A stretch of DNA of 64,000 nucleotides from Amycolatopsis acididurans (GTDB lineage: Bacteria; Actinomycetota; Actinomycetes; Mycobacteriales; Pseudonocardiaceae): the NCBI RefSeq assembly GCF_012328925.1, contig NZ_JAAXLS010000001.1:62001-126000 (forward strand). Direction: 5' to 3'. A model generated the notes under the pieces. That model saw nothing but the letters and a program-made list of their open reading frames with translations, was not told where the DNA came from and made no database searches. Below, piece by piece: positions 18,396 to 26,906 of the stretch. Both the position numbers and the translations under genes were made by a program. Position 1 is the stretch's first letter. Each line of letters opens with the position of its first letter.

Positions 18396-19858
18396 GCGCG
18401 AGCGCCGTCGCGATCGCCGCGCCGCACCGGGCCGCCGTGGCGGCCGCGGAGGAGTCCGTGCGGCGCGGCGGGAACGCCGTCGACGCGGCACTCGCGGCCG
18501 CGGCCGCGCTGACCGTCGTGTACCCGCACCAGTGCTCGCTCGGTGGCGACCTCGTCGCCCTGGTGCACCTGCCCGGCGGCGCCGTGTCCGCGGTGCTCTC
18601 GATCGGCGCGGCGCCACTGGATGCGGTGCGGCCCAACGGTTCCCGCATGCCGAGGCAGGGCGCGGGCAGCGTCACCGTGCCCGGCGTGGTGGCGGGCTGG
18701 CAGGCGCTCGCGCGGCACGCCCGGCTGTCGCCGGCCGAACCGCTGCGGCACGCCGCGGACCTGGCCCGCGCGGGGGTCGCGGTGTCGCCAGGGCTCGCGC
18801 ACGCTGTTGCGGACCGGCGGGACGCGGTGAGTGCCGATCCCGGCCTGCGGGCCCTGCTGCTGGACGGCGACGAGGTGCGCACGATGCTGCGCCAGCCCCG
18901 CCTGGCCGACACTCTCGACGCGCTGGCCGCCGATCCCGCATCGTTCTACCGCGGCGAGGTCGCCGCGAAGCTGGTGGGCTTCCTGCGCGGCGGTGGCAGC
19001 CGTCTGTCCACAACGGACTTCGAGCGGCACGAGGCCGAGATCGCGAAGCCGCTGGTGCTCGACGCGCCCGGCGGACGCTGGTACGTGGCCCCGCCGCCGA
19101 GCCAGGGCGCGGTCCTGCTCGCCGTGCTCGGCGGCATGGCGGAGACGGATCTCGTGGAGCTGTGCCGCCGCGCGGCCGCGACCCGCGACCGGCTGCTCGG
19201 CGACCCGCGGTCCGGGCCCGTCGACGTCGACGGGCTGCTGCGCGCCGGGGAACCCGCCGGTGCGGGCACCGCGACCCGCGCGGCCGGGGACACCGTGGCG
19301 GTGACCGCGGTCGGCGACGACGGGCTCGCGGTCTCGCTGATCCAAAGCGTGTACCAGTCCTTCGGCGCGGGCCTGCTCGACCCGGACACCGGGATCGTGC
19401 TGCACAACCGTGGTTCGGCGTTCAGCCTGGAGCCCGGACATCCCGCCGAGTTCGGCCCTGGCAGGCGCCCGCCGCACACGCTGTGCCCCGCGCTCGGCGC
19501 CGCCGAGGGGGTGCTGCTCGCGGCCGGCTGCCAGGGCGGCAGGGCACAACCGCAGATCCTCGCCCAGACGGTGCCGGAACTGCTGGACCCGGGCACCGAT
19601 CCGGCGGCGGTGCTGGCACGCCCGCGCTGGGTCGTCGGCGCGAGGGACCTCGGCTACGAGCGGGAAACCGTGCTCGCCGAACCCGGTTCCCTGCCCGGCG
19701 CCGTGACACTGCCCGTGGCCACCACCGAAGGCCCGGTCGACGAGGCCGGGCATGTGCAGATCGCCCGGCTGGCGGGCACGCGGCTCGAGGCCGCATCCGA
19801 TCCACGAGCGGACGGCGGCGCCGTCGTGCTCGCACCGCACAAGGAGGACCGATCGTGA
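18392..19858 (+). CDS. Gamma-glutamyltransferase-like Ntn hydrolase
   Basis: A 488-residue gamma-glutamyltranspeptidase-family protein without a signal peptide. Family landmarks are the ESVRRGGNAVDAALAAAAAL helix, SLGGDLVALVHLP, GAGSVTVPGVVAGW, and the autoprocessing region AAGDTVAVTAVGDDGLAVS, where the Thr of GDT would be the catalytic nucleophile. LLDPDTGIVLHNRGSAFS follows. Compared with secreted GGTs it is shorter and cytosolic. In a gamma-glutamylated amine pathway (compare the Puu route for putrescine), such an enzyme could remove the glutamyl group added by the glutamine-synthetase-like ligase of the same operon. ATG 18392 overlaps the cyclase stop. Confidence 0.8.
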   Translation: MSASAVAIAAPHRAAVAAAEESVRRGGNAVDAALAAAAALTVVYPHQCSLGGDLVALVHLPGGAVSAVLSIGAAPLDAVRPNGSRMPRQGAGSVTVPGVVAGWQALARHARLSPAEPLRHAADLARAGVAVSPGLAHAVADRRDAVSADPGLRALLLDGDEVRTMLRQPRLADTLDALAADPASFYRGEVAAKLVGFLRGGGSRLSTTDFERHEAEIAKPLVLDAPGGRWYVAPPPSQGAVLLAVLGGMAETDLVELCRRAAATRDRLLGDPRSGPVDVDGLLRAGEPAGAGTATRAAGDTVAVTAVGDDGLAVSLIQSVYQSFGAGLLDPDTGIVLHNRGSAFSLEPGHPAEFGPGRRPPHTLCPALGAAEGVLLAAGCQGGRAQPQILAQTVPELLDPGTDPAAVLARPRWVVGARDLGYERETVLAEPGSLPGAVTLPVATTEGPVDEAGHVQIARLAGTRLEAASDPRADGGAVVLAPHKEDRS

Positions 19859-21759
19859 GCATGATGGCACCCGCCGGGACGCAGGCGCCGCCGCATCCGC
19901 TGGACCCGCTCGGCGTCGCGGAACTGGCGGCCGCCGTCGCGGCGATCCGGGACAGCGGCAAGGTCGGCCCCGGCGCCCGGTTCTGGGGCGTGACACTGGA
20001 CGAGGACCACGCGCGGCGCACCGGCGGGCGCCGCGCCCGTACCGTCGTCCTCGACCCGGGAGCGCACCAGGCCTACGAGGTCGACATCGAACTGGGCGAG
20101 CCCGCCACCGCGGTCGCGTGGCGCGCGCTGGACCCGCGCAACCCCGGCATGACCTCCGAGGAGGCGCGCACCGCGGCCGCCGCCTGCCGCGAGGATCCGC
20201 GATTCCGGGCGGTACTGGCCAAACGCGGCATCACCGACCTGTCGCTGGTGATGGTCGATCCCGAGTCCATCGGCGGCTTCGAACCGCCCGAGTACGCCGG
20301 CCGCAGGCTCACCTGGGGCAGTGTGTGGCTCAAGACCTCGCCCGAGGACAACCACTACGCGCGCCCGGTGCAGGGTGTCGTGCCGATCATCGACATGGAG
20401 CGCATGGAGGTGCTGCGCGTCGAGGACCACGGCGAGACCCCGCTCGCGAGCGAGCCCGGCGATTTCACCGCGGCCGCGCATCCGCCGCGCGCCGGCCTGA
20501 CACCGCTGGACGTGGTGCAGCCGGAGGGCCCGAGTTTTTCCGTGCACGGCAACGAGGTGCGCTGGCAGAACTGGTCGTTTCGCATCGGGTTCACCCACCG
20601 CGAAGGGCTCGTGCTGCACGACCTGGCCTATGCGCAGCGCCCCGTGGTGCGCCGCGCCGCGGTCAACGAGATGTACGTGCCCTACTTCGACACCAGCTCC
20701 ACCCAGTACCGCAAGAACTTCTTCGACTGGGGCGAGTACGGCGGCGGGCCGCTGACCAACTCGCTGGAGCTGGGCTGCGACTGCCTCGGCGTGATCCACT
20801 ACTTCGACGCCACCGTGCTCGGTGGCGACGGCGTGCCGCGGTCGATCCCCAACGCGATCTGCATGCACGAGGAGGACGACGGCATCCTCTGGAAGCACCA
20901 CGACGGCCGTCGCGGCACCACCGAGGTGCGGCGCTCGCGCAGGCTCATCGTCTCCAGCTTCGTCACGGTCGCCAACTACGACTACGGTTTCTACTGGTCG
21001 CTGCACCAGGACGGCTCGGTCGACCTGGAGATCAAGATGACCGGGATCCTCTCCGCGACCGGTATCGGCGACGACGAGGACCCGCCTTACGCGCGCAAGG
21101 TCGCGCCGAACGTCGCGGTCACCAACCACCAGCACTACTTCGCGGTGCGCCTGGACATGGCCGTGGACGGTCCGCTCAACCGGCTCGCCGAGGTGTTCGC
21201 CGCGCCCGAGGAGGATCCGGCGCTCGACCCGTACGGCAACGCGTGCCGCACCGGGGTGCGCCCGGTGCGCAGCGAGCGCGAGGCCGGGCTGAGCACCGAT
21301 CCGGTGCGGTCGCTGCACTGGCGGGTCGAAAGCGCCGAGCGCGTGAACCGGATGGGCGAGCCGACCGCGTACCGGCTGTTCGTCGACAGCACCGCGCGGC
21401 TGCCCGTGCGCGAGGACAGCGTGTGCGCACGGCGGGCACCGTTCGTCGGCCGACAGCTGTGGGCCACCGCCTACGACCCGGACCGCCGCTTCGTCGGCGG
21501 CGAGTATCCCAACCAGGCCGAACCGGGCTCGGACGGCGTGCAGGTGTGGCAGCGCGAGGACCGTTCGCTCGACCCGGCCGAACTCGTACTGTGGGCGACC
21601 GTCGGTTCGCACCACTTCCCGCGTCCGGAGGACTGGCCGGTGATGCCGGTGGCGAAGGCGCGGCTGCGGCTTGAGCCGGACGGGTTCTTCGACCGCAACC
21701 CCGCTCTCGACGTTCCGCCGCCCTCGGCGAGCTGTCATCCGTCGGACCACTGTCACTAG
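19855..21759 (+). CDS. Copper amine oxidase (TPQ-dependent)
   Basis: A 634-residue copper amine oxidase. The cofactor motif TVANYDYG places the TPQ-forming tyrosine at about residue 375. The catalytic-base region is YFDTSSTQYRKNFFDWGEYG, and the copper histidines are in TNHQHYFAVRLDM and GSHHFPRPEDWPVMP. It oxidises primary amines to aldehydes with release of ammonia and H2O2; the aldehyde dehydrogenase at 13161 could act next. The C-terminus ends in a Cys/His-rich tail (SASCHPSDHCH) beyond the usual family end, possibly for copper handling. GTG 19855 follows GGAGG and overlaps the upstream stop. Confidence 0.93.
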   Translation: MSMMAPAGTQAPPHPLDPLGVAELAAAVAAIRDSGKVGPGARFWGVTLDEDHARRTGGRRARTVVLDPGAHQAYEVDIELGEPATAVAWRALDPRNPGMTSEEARTAAAACREDPRFRAVLAKRGITDLSLVMVDPESIGGFEPPEYAGRRLTWGSVWLKTSPEDNHYARPVQGVVPIIDMERMEVLRVEDHGETPLASEPGDFTAAAHPPRAGLTPLDVVQPEGPSFSVHGNEVRWQNWSFRIGFTHREGLVLHDLAYAQRPVVRRAAVNEMYVPYFDTSSTQYRKNFFDWGEYGGGPLTNSLELGCDCLGVIHYFDATVLGGDGVPRSIPNAICMHEEDDGILWKHHDGRRGTTEVRRSRRLIVSSFVTVANYDYGFYWSLHQDGSVDLEIKMTGILSATGIGDDEDPPYARKVAPNVAVTNHQHYFAVRLDMAVDGPLNRLAEVFAAPEEDPALDPYGNACRTGVRPVRSEREAGLSTDPVRSLHWRVESAERVNRMGEPTAYRLFVDSTARLPVREDSVCARRAPFVGRQLWATAYDPDRRFVGGEYPNQAEPGSDGVQVWQREDRSLDPAELVLWATVGSHHFPRPEDWPVMPVAKARLRLEPDGFFDRNPALDVPPPSASCHPSDHCH

Positions 21760-21767
21760 GAGAAGCC

Positions 21768-23084
21768 GTGCTTTCCCATGAGGACAACGAACTGGTCACC
21801 CGCACCGGGCCCGGCACCCCGGCCGGTAACCTGCTGCGGGCCTACTGGCAGCCCGCCGCGCTGGTGTCGGAGATGTCGCCGGAACGGCCCGTCAAACCGG
21901 TGCGGCTGCTCGGTGAGGACCTCGTCCTGTACAAAAAGGACGATGGGGGCTGGGCGCTGGTGAGCCGGTTCTGCGCGCATCGGGGCGTGGACCTGTCCTT
22001 CGGGCGGCTGGAGGACGGCGGCCTGCGCTGCCTGTACCACGGCTGGCTCTACGGCGCGGACGGGCGCTGCCTGGAGCAGCCCGCCGAACCGGAGCGCAGC
22101 CGGTTCCACGAGAAGGTGCGGATCGCGGCCTATCCGTGCCAGGAGCGCAACGGCATCGTCTTCGCCTACCTCGGCGGCGGCACCCCACCGCCGTTCCCGG
22201 ACTACGACTGCTTCCTCGCGCCCGAGGAGTACACGTTCGCGTTCAAGGGCCTGTGGGAGTGCAACTGGCTGCAGGGTGTGGAGGGCGGTATCGACCCCAG
22301 CCACGTGTCGTTCCTGCACCGGTTCCTCGACGAGGACCCGCGCGAGACCTACGGGCAGCAGTTCCGCGAGGAGGTCGAGGGCACCGGCAAGACGTTGTCG
22401 AGCATCGTCGGGGAGAGCTTCCGGCCGGACATCGACGTCGAGACCGACGTCCACGGCCTGCGCGTGTTCGCGGTCCGCACGCTCAGCCAGGACCTGCGGC
22501 ACGTCCGGGTCACGAACCTGGTGTTCCCCAACGCCTTCGTGGTGCCCTTCGGCAACGACAAGGTGTTCTGCCAGTGGCACGTCCCGGTCGACGATCACAA
22601 CCACTACTGGTACATGATCTTCTACGACTTCCGCGAGAAGACCGACAAGGAAACCCTGCTGCGGCAACGGATGGCCGGGGTGACGCTGCCGGACTTCCGC
22701 TCGACCCGCAACCGCGACAACGACTGGGGTTTCGACCCGGGCGAACAGAAGTCCCGCACGTACACCGGGATGGGGCTGGACATCAACGTGCACGATCAGT
22801 GGGCGGTGGAGAGCATGGGCCCGATCCAGGATCGTACCGTCGAGCGGCTCGGTGTCTCCGACCGCGCGGTGACCGCCAACCGGCGGCTGCTGCTGCGCTC
22901 GATCGCCGCGCACGCGGCGGGAAGGCCGGTGCCGGGCCTGGCCACGGACGAGGCGTCCGCGGCGGCGCTGCGGGGACCGCTGGCGGTGGACACGACCGCA
23001 CCCGCGGGGGGCTGGCAGCAGCACTGGCGCGATCAGGAAGCCAAGCGCCGCGCCGAATCCCCGTGGGCCGGAGTGCTGCCGTGA
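21768..23084 (+). CDS. Rieske [2Fe-2S] aromatic-ring oxygenase, phthalate-dioxygenase-like alpha subunit
   Basis: A 438-residue Rieske oxygenase. The cluster ligands are C69 and H71 (CAHRG) and C88 and H91 (CLYHGW). The mononuclear iron site is around GGIDPSHVSFLH near residue 174. The LTRTGPGTPAGNLLRAYWQPA-type N-terminus is that of the single-component-alpha phthalate/vanillate group, which needs a separate reductase and no beta subunit. No reductase gene lies in this operon. The neighbour is a glutamine-synthetase-like ligase, an association known from aniline dioxygenase clusters, where the amine is gamma-glutamylated before oxygenation. An N-dealkylating or ring-hydroxylating role is inferred. 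Confidence 0.88.
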   Translation: MLSHEDNELVTRTGPGTPAGNLLRAYWQPAALVSEMSPERPVKPVRLLGEDLVLYKKDDGGWALVSRFCAHRGVDLSFGRLEDGGLRCLYHGWLYGADGRCLEQPAEPERSRFHEKVRIAAYPCQERNGIVFAYLGGGTPPPFPDYDCFLAPEEYTFAFKGLWECNWLQGVEGGIDPSHVSFLHRFLDEDPRETYGQQFREEVEGTGKTLSSIVGESFRPDIDVETDVHGLRVFAVRTLSQDLRHVRVTNLVFPNAFVVPFGNDKVFCQWHVPVDDHNHYWYMIFYDFREKTDKETLLRQRMAGVTLPDFRSTRNRDNDWGFDPGEQKSRTYTGMGLDINVHDQWAVESMGPIQDRTVERLGVSDRAVTANRRLLLRSIAAHAAGRPVPGLATDEASAAALRGPLAVDTTAPAGGWQQHWRDQEAKRRAESPWAGVLP

Positions 23085-24592
23085 CCCCGCGCTCGGTCGA
23101 CGAACGGCCGGTCGCCGAGGGCGGCGGGGGAGTGGCGGTCCGCCCGATGCCCGACGCCGACCGCGGCGGTTTCGTGGAGCGGCACGGGTTGTGGGGCGAC
23201 GCGGACTACGCGGCGGCGGCACAGTTGCGGCGCGTGCTCGACGAACAGGGCATCGAACTGGTGCGACTGTCCTTTTGCGACCAGCACGGTTCGCTGCGCG
23301 GTAAGACGCTGACCCGCGACGCGCTGTGGGGTGCCTTGCGGGACGGCTGCACGGCGCCGTCGTCGCTGCTGCTCAAGGACACCTCGGGCAAGTCGGTGTA
23401 CCCGGTGTTCACGCCCGGCGCGGGAATCGGGATCGAGGGGCTCGCCGGCGCGGGCGACCTGGTGCTGGTGCCCGATCCCGGCACGTTCCGCGTGCTGCCC
23501 TGGGCGCAGGGCACGGGCTGGCTGCTGTGCGATCTGTACTTTCCGGACGGCACACCGGTGCCACTGTCCACACGGGAGCTGTGCCGGAAGGCGCTGACCC
23601 GGCTCGGCGGGCACGGCTACGAGCTGACCGTCGGCGTGGAGCTGGAGTTCCACGTGTTCCGCACCGTGCACGACGGCCGTGACCCGGCACGCCCGGGGGC
23701 GCCGGGCGAGCCGCCCGTGGTGGCGCCGCTGACCCGCGGCGCGCAGCTGCTGCACGAGGAGGAGCTCGACTCGGTGGACGACGTCGTGCACCTGCTGCAC
23801 GACGGGCTGACCGCGCTCGATCTGCCGGTGCGGTCGATCGAGCTGGAGTTCGGGCCGAACCAGCTGGAGGTGACGCTCGCGCCGCGGCCGGGGCTGGCCG
23901 CCGCCGACGCGGTGGTGCTCTGCCGCGGCGCGATCCGGCAGTTGTGCCGCAGGAACGGCTACCATGCCACGTTCATGAGCCGCCCGCTCGGCGCCGACAC
24001 CGCCTCGGCCGGCTGGCACCTGCACCAGTCCCTTGTGGACAGCATGACCGGGGAGAACGCCTTCGTGTCCACGGTTCCCGGCGCGGTGCTGTCGGAGACC
24101 GGGATGCGCTACCTGGCGGGTCTGCTCCGGCACGCGGCCGCGGCCGCGGTGTTCGCGACGCCGACCGTCAACGGCTACAAGCGGTACCAGCCCTTCTCGC
24201 TCGCGCCGGACCGGATCGTCTGGGGCGTGGACAACAAGGGCGCGATGGTCCGGGCCGTGGGCGGTGCCGCGACCCGCCTGGAGAACCGGTCCGGCGAGCC
24301 GGCCGCGAACCCGTATCTCTACGTCGCCTCGCAGGTGGTCAGCGGGCTGGCCGGGATCGAGGAGGCGCTGGATCCGGGCCCGCCGACGGAAACCCCGTAT
24401 GCGGCCGAGGCGCCGCGGCTGCCGGGAAGCCTGATGGAGGCACTCGACGCGCTGGAGCGGGATCCGGTGTTCGCGCCGGTGTTCGGCCGCGAGGTGGTGG
24501 ACTGGTTCGTCACGCTCAAGCGGGCGGAGGTGGCGCGGTACCTGGCGGAGGTGTCGGCGTGGGAACAGCGCGAGTACTTCGGGCTGTTCTGA
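23081..24592 (+). CDS. Glutamine-synthetase-like gamma-glutamylamide ligase
   Basis: A 503-residue GS-fold protein. Visible motifs are VGVELEFHVF and IELEFGPNQLEVT (metal-binding Glu residues), GYHATFMSRPL, GWHLHQSL (the GS SGxHxHxSL loop altered) and TVNGYKRYQP near the nucleotide and ammonia site. The altered loop and long N-terminus fit gamma-glutamylpolyamine, gamma-glutamylanilide or isopropylamide synthetases rather than a housekeeping GlnA. GTG 23081 overlaps the Rieske stop (GTGA). It is the last gene of the 17742 operon. Its 3' end overlaps the 3' end of the convergent dehydratase-like gene by 77 bp. Confidence 0.85.
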   Translation: MTPRSVDERPVAEGGGGVAVRPMPDADRGGFVERHGLWGDADYAAAAQLRRVLDEQGIELVRLSFCDQHGSLRGKTLTRDALWGALRDGCTAPSSLLLKDTSGKSVYPVFTPGAGIGIEGLAGAGDLVLVPDPGTFRVLPWAQGTGWLLCDLYFPDGTPVPLSTRELCRKALTRLGGHGYELTVGVELEFHVFRTVHDGRDPARPGAPGEPPVVAPLTRGAQLLHEEELDSVDDVVHLLHDGLTALDLPVRSIELEFGPNQLEVTLAPRPGLAAADAVVLCRGAIRQLCRRNGYHATFMSRPLGADTASAGWHLHQSLVDSMTGENAFVSTVPGAVLSETGMRYLAGLLRHAAAAAVFATPTVNGYKRYQPFSLAPDRIVWGVDNKGAMVRAVGGAATRLENRSGEPAANPYLYVASQVVSGLAGIEEALDPGPPTETPYAAEAPRLPGSLMEALDALERDPVFAPVFGREVVDWFVTLKRAEVARYLAEVSAWEQREYFGLF

Positions 24593-25820
24593 GCACCCGG
24601 CTCTCCAGCCAGTCGCTCATTTCGCGGGTGATCGCGGCCGGGTCGGCGCCGCGCGCGTCCACGTTGTCGGCGTGCAGCTCCAGCACCGGAATCCCGGCGG
24701 CCTCCAGGGCCCGCGTGGTGAAGTAGCTGCCGCGCGGGTCGTCGGAGACCAGGTGCACCACGCCGTCCACGCCGTGCAGCCGTGCCTCCTTGACGTACCA
24801 CTCCGCCGACCACGGCGGGGTGTAGAGCTGATCGGAGAACGCGGCGAACCGGGCGGCCAGCGCGCGTAGCGGATCGTCGCCGTAGCGGAGGTAGCCGTCC
24901 GCCGCGATCGCGAGGTACATCGACCACACGAACACCGCGCCGTGCGATTCCTGGAACCGCCGGTAGAAGTCCAGGTCGAACCACAACCCCCGGCCGATCC
25001 ACATCAGCCGCGCCCGCTCGTCGCGGCACACCGCGCCGCCGGCCCGCACCCGCTCGGCCACCTCGTCATGGAACCGGCGCGCCGCGTCGCGGGCCCATTC
25101 CGTGCCACGGTGCCACTGCGGCACCATGACGCTCGGAATGCTGTCGGTGACGGCGAGCGGGCACGGCCGGGCGCGGGCGATGAGGTCGCGTGTGCGCCGG
25201 TTCCACTCCTGCTGCTCGTTGACCAGCGCCATCACCTCACGGAACCGCGATTCGGAGAACACCGCGCCGGTGGTCTGCTCCAGGAACCGGATCAGCCCTT
25301 CCAGCTCGCCGACCAGCAGATCGAGCCGGTCGGCGCCGATCGCCTCCTCCCAGCGGCCCGGCATCAGCTCCCACCACCGCGCCGGCACGTCGTTCTCCGC
25401 CGCGCTTTCCAACGGGTAGAAGGTGATTCCCGGCTGCTCGTCCCAGACGTCGAAGATCTTGCGGGACGCGTCACCGGTGGTCTCGGCGAGCACAATGGAC
25501 GGTCGCGGCAGCCCGCCCCACGGCGCGGACGCCGGATCCGGGTCGAAGACCGATGCGAGCGAGGTCGAGCTGTACTGCTCGATGTAGTCGGGATAGCCAC
25601 GCTCCCGCAGGTAGCCCAGATAGTCCTGGGTGCGCCGCTTGGCCGCGACGATCGAGGCCCACCACTGGTTCACCACGTACGGGATGCCCATGGTGCGGAA
25701 GATCTCCTGTGGTGCGTCGGCGTTGACCAGCGCGAGCGGCCCGTCCTGCTCGCGCAGCGCGGCGAACCACTGCCGCTGGTAGGCCGTGGCCGCCGTCGCC
25801 GATTCCAGCCGCGCGCTCAC
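24516..25820 (-). CDS. 2-hydroxyacyl-CoA dehydratase-like subunit (HgdB/BcrC family), cluster cysteines missing
   Basis: A 434-residue member of the HgdA/HgdB/benzoyl-CoA-reductase family. Recognisable family segments are IPYVVNQWWASIVAAKR, the first-domain strand ending IVLAETTGDASRKIFDVW, RARLMWIGRGLWFD, and the late VVHLVSDDPRGSYF ... LEAAGIPVLELHAD. At each place where canonical subunits have a cluster Cys (the CSYVR, CD and CDP motifs), this protein has Ser, Thr or Asp. The GTG start at 25820 overlaps the stop of the upstream partner gene. Its Pro-rich C-terminus runs into the 3' end of the opposing glutamine-synthetase-like gene. Classical radical dehydration seems unlikely without the cluster. 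Confidence 0.75.
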   Translation of the reverse strand: MSARLESATAATAYQRQWFAALREQDGPLALVNADAPQEIFRTMGIPYVVNQWWASIVAAKRRTQDYLGYLRERGYPDYIEQYSSTSLASVFDPDPASAPWGGLPRPSIVLAETTGDASRKIFDVWDEQPGITFYPLESAAENDVPARWWELMPGRWEEAIGADRLDLLVGELEGLIRFLEQTTGAVFSESRFREVMALVNEQQEWNRRTRDLIARARPCPLAVTDSIPSVMVPQWHRGTEWARDAARRFHDEVAERVRAGGAVCRDERARLMWIGRGLWFDLDFYRRFQESHGAVFVWSMYLAIAADGYLRYGDDPLRALAARFAAFSDQLYTPPWSAEWYVKEARLHGVDGVVHLVSDDPRGSYFTTRALEAAGIPVLELHADNVDARGADPAAITREMSDWLESRVLRTARSTRAVPTPTPPPGTAPPPPA

Positions 25821-26890
25821 CGGCCCGCCCCTGCCGGGACGAGCGCGCCGAGATCGGCCGCGCCGTAGGGCTGGCGTTCCAGCACTATCGCGGGCAGCCC
25901 GGTTTCCTCGCGCTGGGCGGAAAAATCCCACGGCGGCCCGTCGTCGCGCACCCGCGCGTACAAGACCAGCAGCTCGGCGCCGCACTCGGCCGCGGCTTTC
26001 GCGGTGTGCCGTGCGCGGTGCCGGATCGACGAGGTCGGCGCCGCCGGGCCGTTGTGCTGGTAGCGCTCCGCCAGCGCCGGTTCGGTGGGGGCGCCGACCG
26101 TGCGGCGGAACAGCAGATCGCCCCAGTCGTGGTCCTCGCCGACGATCAGCAAACCGGTCTCCTCCAGCGCGGCGTAGACATCGCCGGTGTCGTGCCCGCT
26201 GCCGGTGAGGAACACCGGTTTGCCGTCGGCTTCGGGCAAAGTTTCGTCCAGCAGCGCCGCCACCAGCTCGCACGCCCGGCCTACAGGCAGCGCCGTGGTC
26301 GCCGCGACGACCGCCAGCGCCTGCGTGCCCGTCAGCCGGCGCTCGCGCCGCAGCCGCGTCATCGCGGTCAGCAGCTCACGCAACCGGTCGTGCGCCGCGA
26401 TCGCCCGCGCCAGCTCGTGGCCGGAGACGGCGTGCCCGAACCACGCTTCCAGCGTGGCCCGCAACTGGCGGATCTTCGCCAGCACGTACCGGGTTGTCGT
26501 GCGGTGTGGCAGATGCAGCACATCGACCAGATGCACGGGCGGCAACGCGATCGAGGGCTCCACCCGCCGCAGTTCCCGCAGCGCGTAGAACAGCCGCGCC
26601 GAGGCCTCGCAGTCGCGGGACACCACCACCCCGGCCAGCTCACCGAACTCGCCGAGCAGCAGGCGTGAGAGCACCGACCGTGCCGCCGGGTCGAGGCCCT
26701 GCCCGAGATACCGGTCGCCGAGGCTGTGGTCGGCGCCCGGCGCCCCGAACAGCCGCAGTGGCAACGCGCCCGCCGCGGTCAGCAGCTCCACCGGGACATC
26801 CGCGCCGACGTATCCGATCACCGGACGGTCCGTGGCGCGCGCGACGGCCATCCGGTCCGCCGCGTGCGCCAGCAGCCGCGCGAGGGACAT
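25817..26890 (-). CDS. 2-hydroxyacyl-CoA dehydratase-like subunit, second partner
   Basis: A 357-residue paralogue of the next gene in the same fold. Landmarks are RPVIGYVGADVPVELLTAAGALPLRLFG (the family N-terminal strand), GVVVSRDCEASARLFYALREL, where one Cys remains, FLTGSGHDTGDVY, and ELLVLYARVRDDGPPWDF where the canonical CDPW Cys is replaced by Asp. ATG 26890 is preceded by GGAGG. It lies 16 bp after the CoA-transferase gene. The order CoA-transferase then two dehydratase subunits mirrors hadA-hadB-hadC of amino-acid-fermenting clostridia, but no activator ATPase (HadI/HgdC) is in the window. Confidence 0.75.
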   Translation of the reverse strand: MSLARLLAHAADRMAVARATDRPVIGYVGADVPVELLTAAGALPLRLFGAPGADHSLGDRYLGQGLDPAARSVLSRLLLGEFGELAGVVVSRDCEASARLFYALRELRRVEPSIALPPVHLVDVLHLPHRTTTRYVLAKIRQLRATLEAWFGHAVSGHELARAIAAHDRLRELLTAMTRLRRERRLTGTQALAVVAATTALPVGRACELVAALLDETLPEADGKPVFLTGSGHDTGDVYAALEETGLLIVGEDHDWGDLLFRRTVGAPTEPALAERYQHNGPAAPTSSIRHRARHTAKAAAECGAELLVLYARVRDDGPPWDFSAQREETGLPAIVLERQPYGAADLGALVPAGAGR

Positions 26891-26906
26891 GTCTTCCTCC
26901 GTGTGC

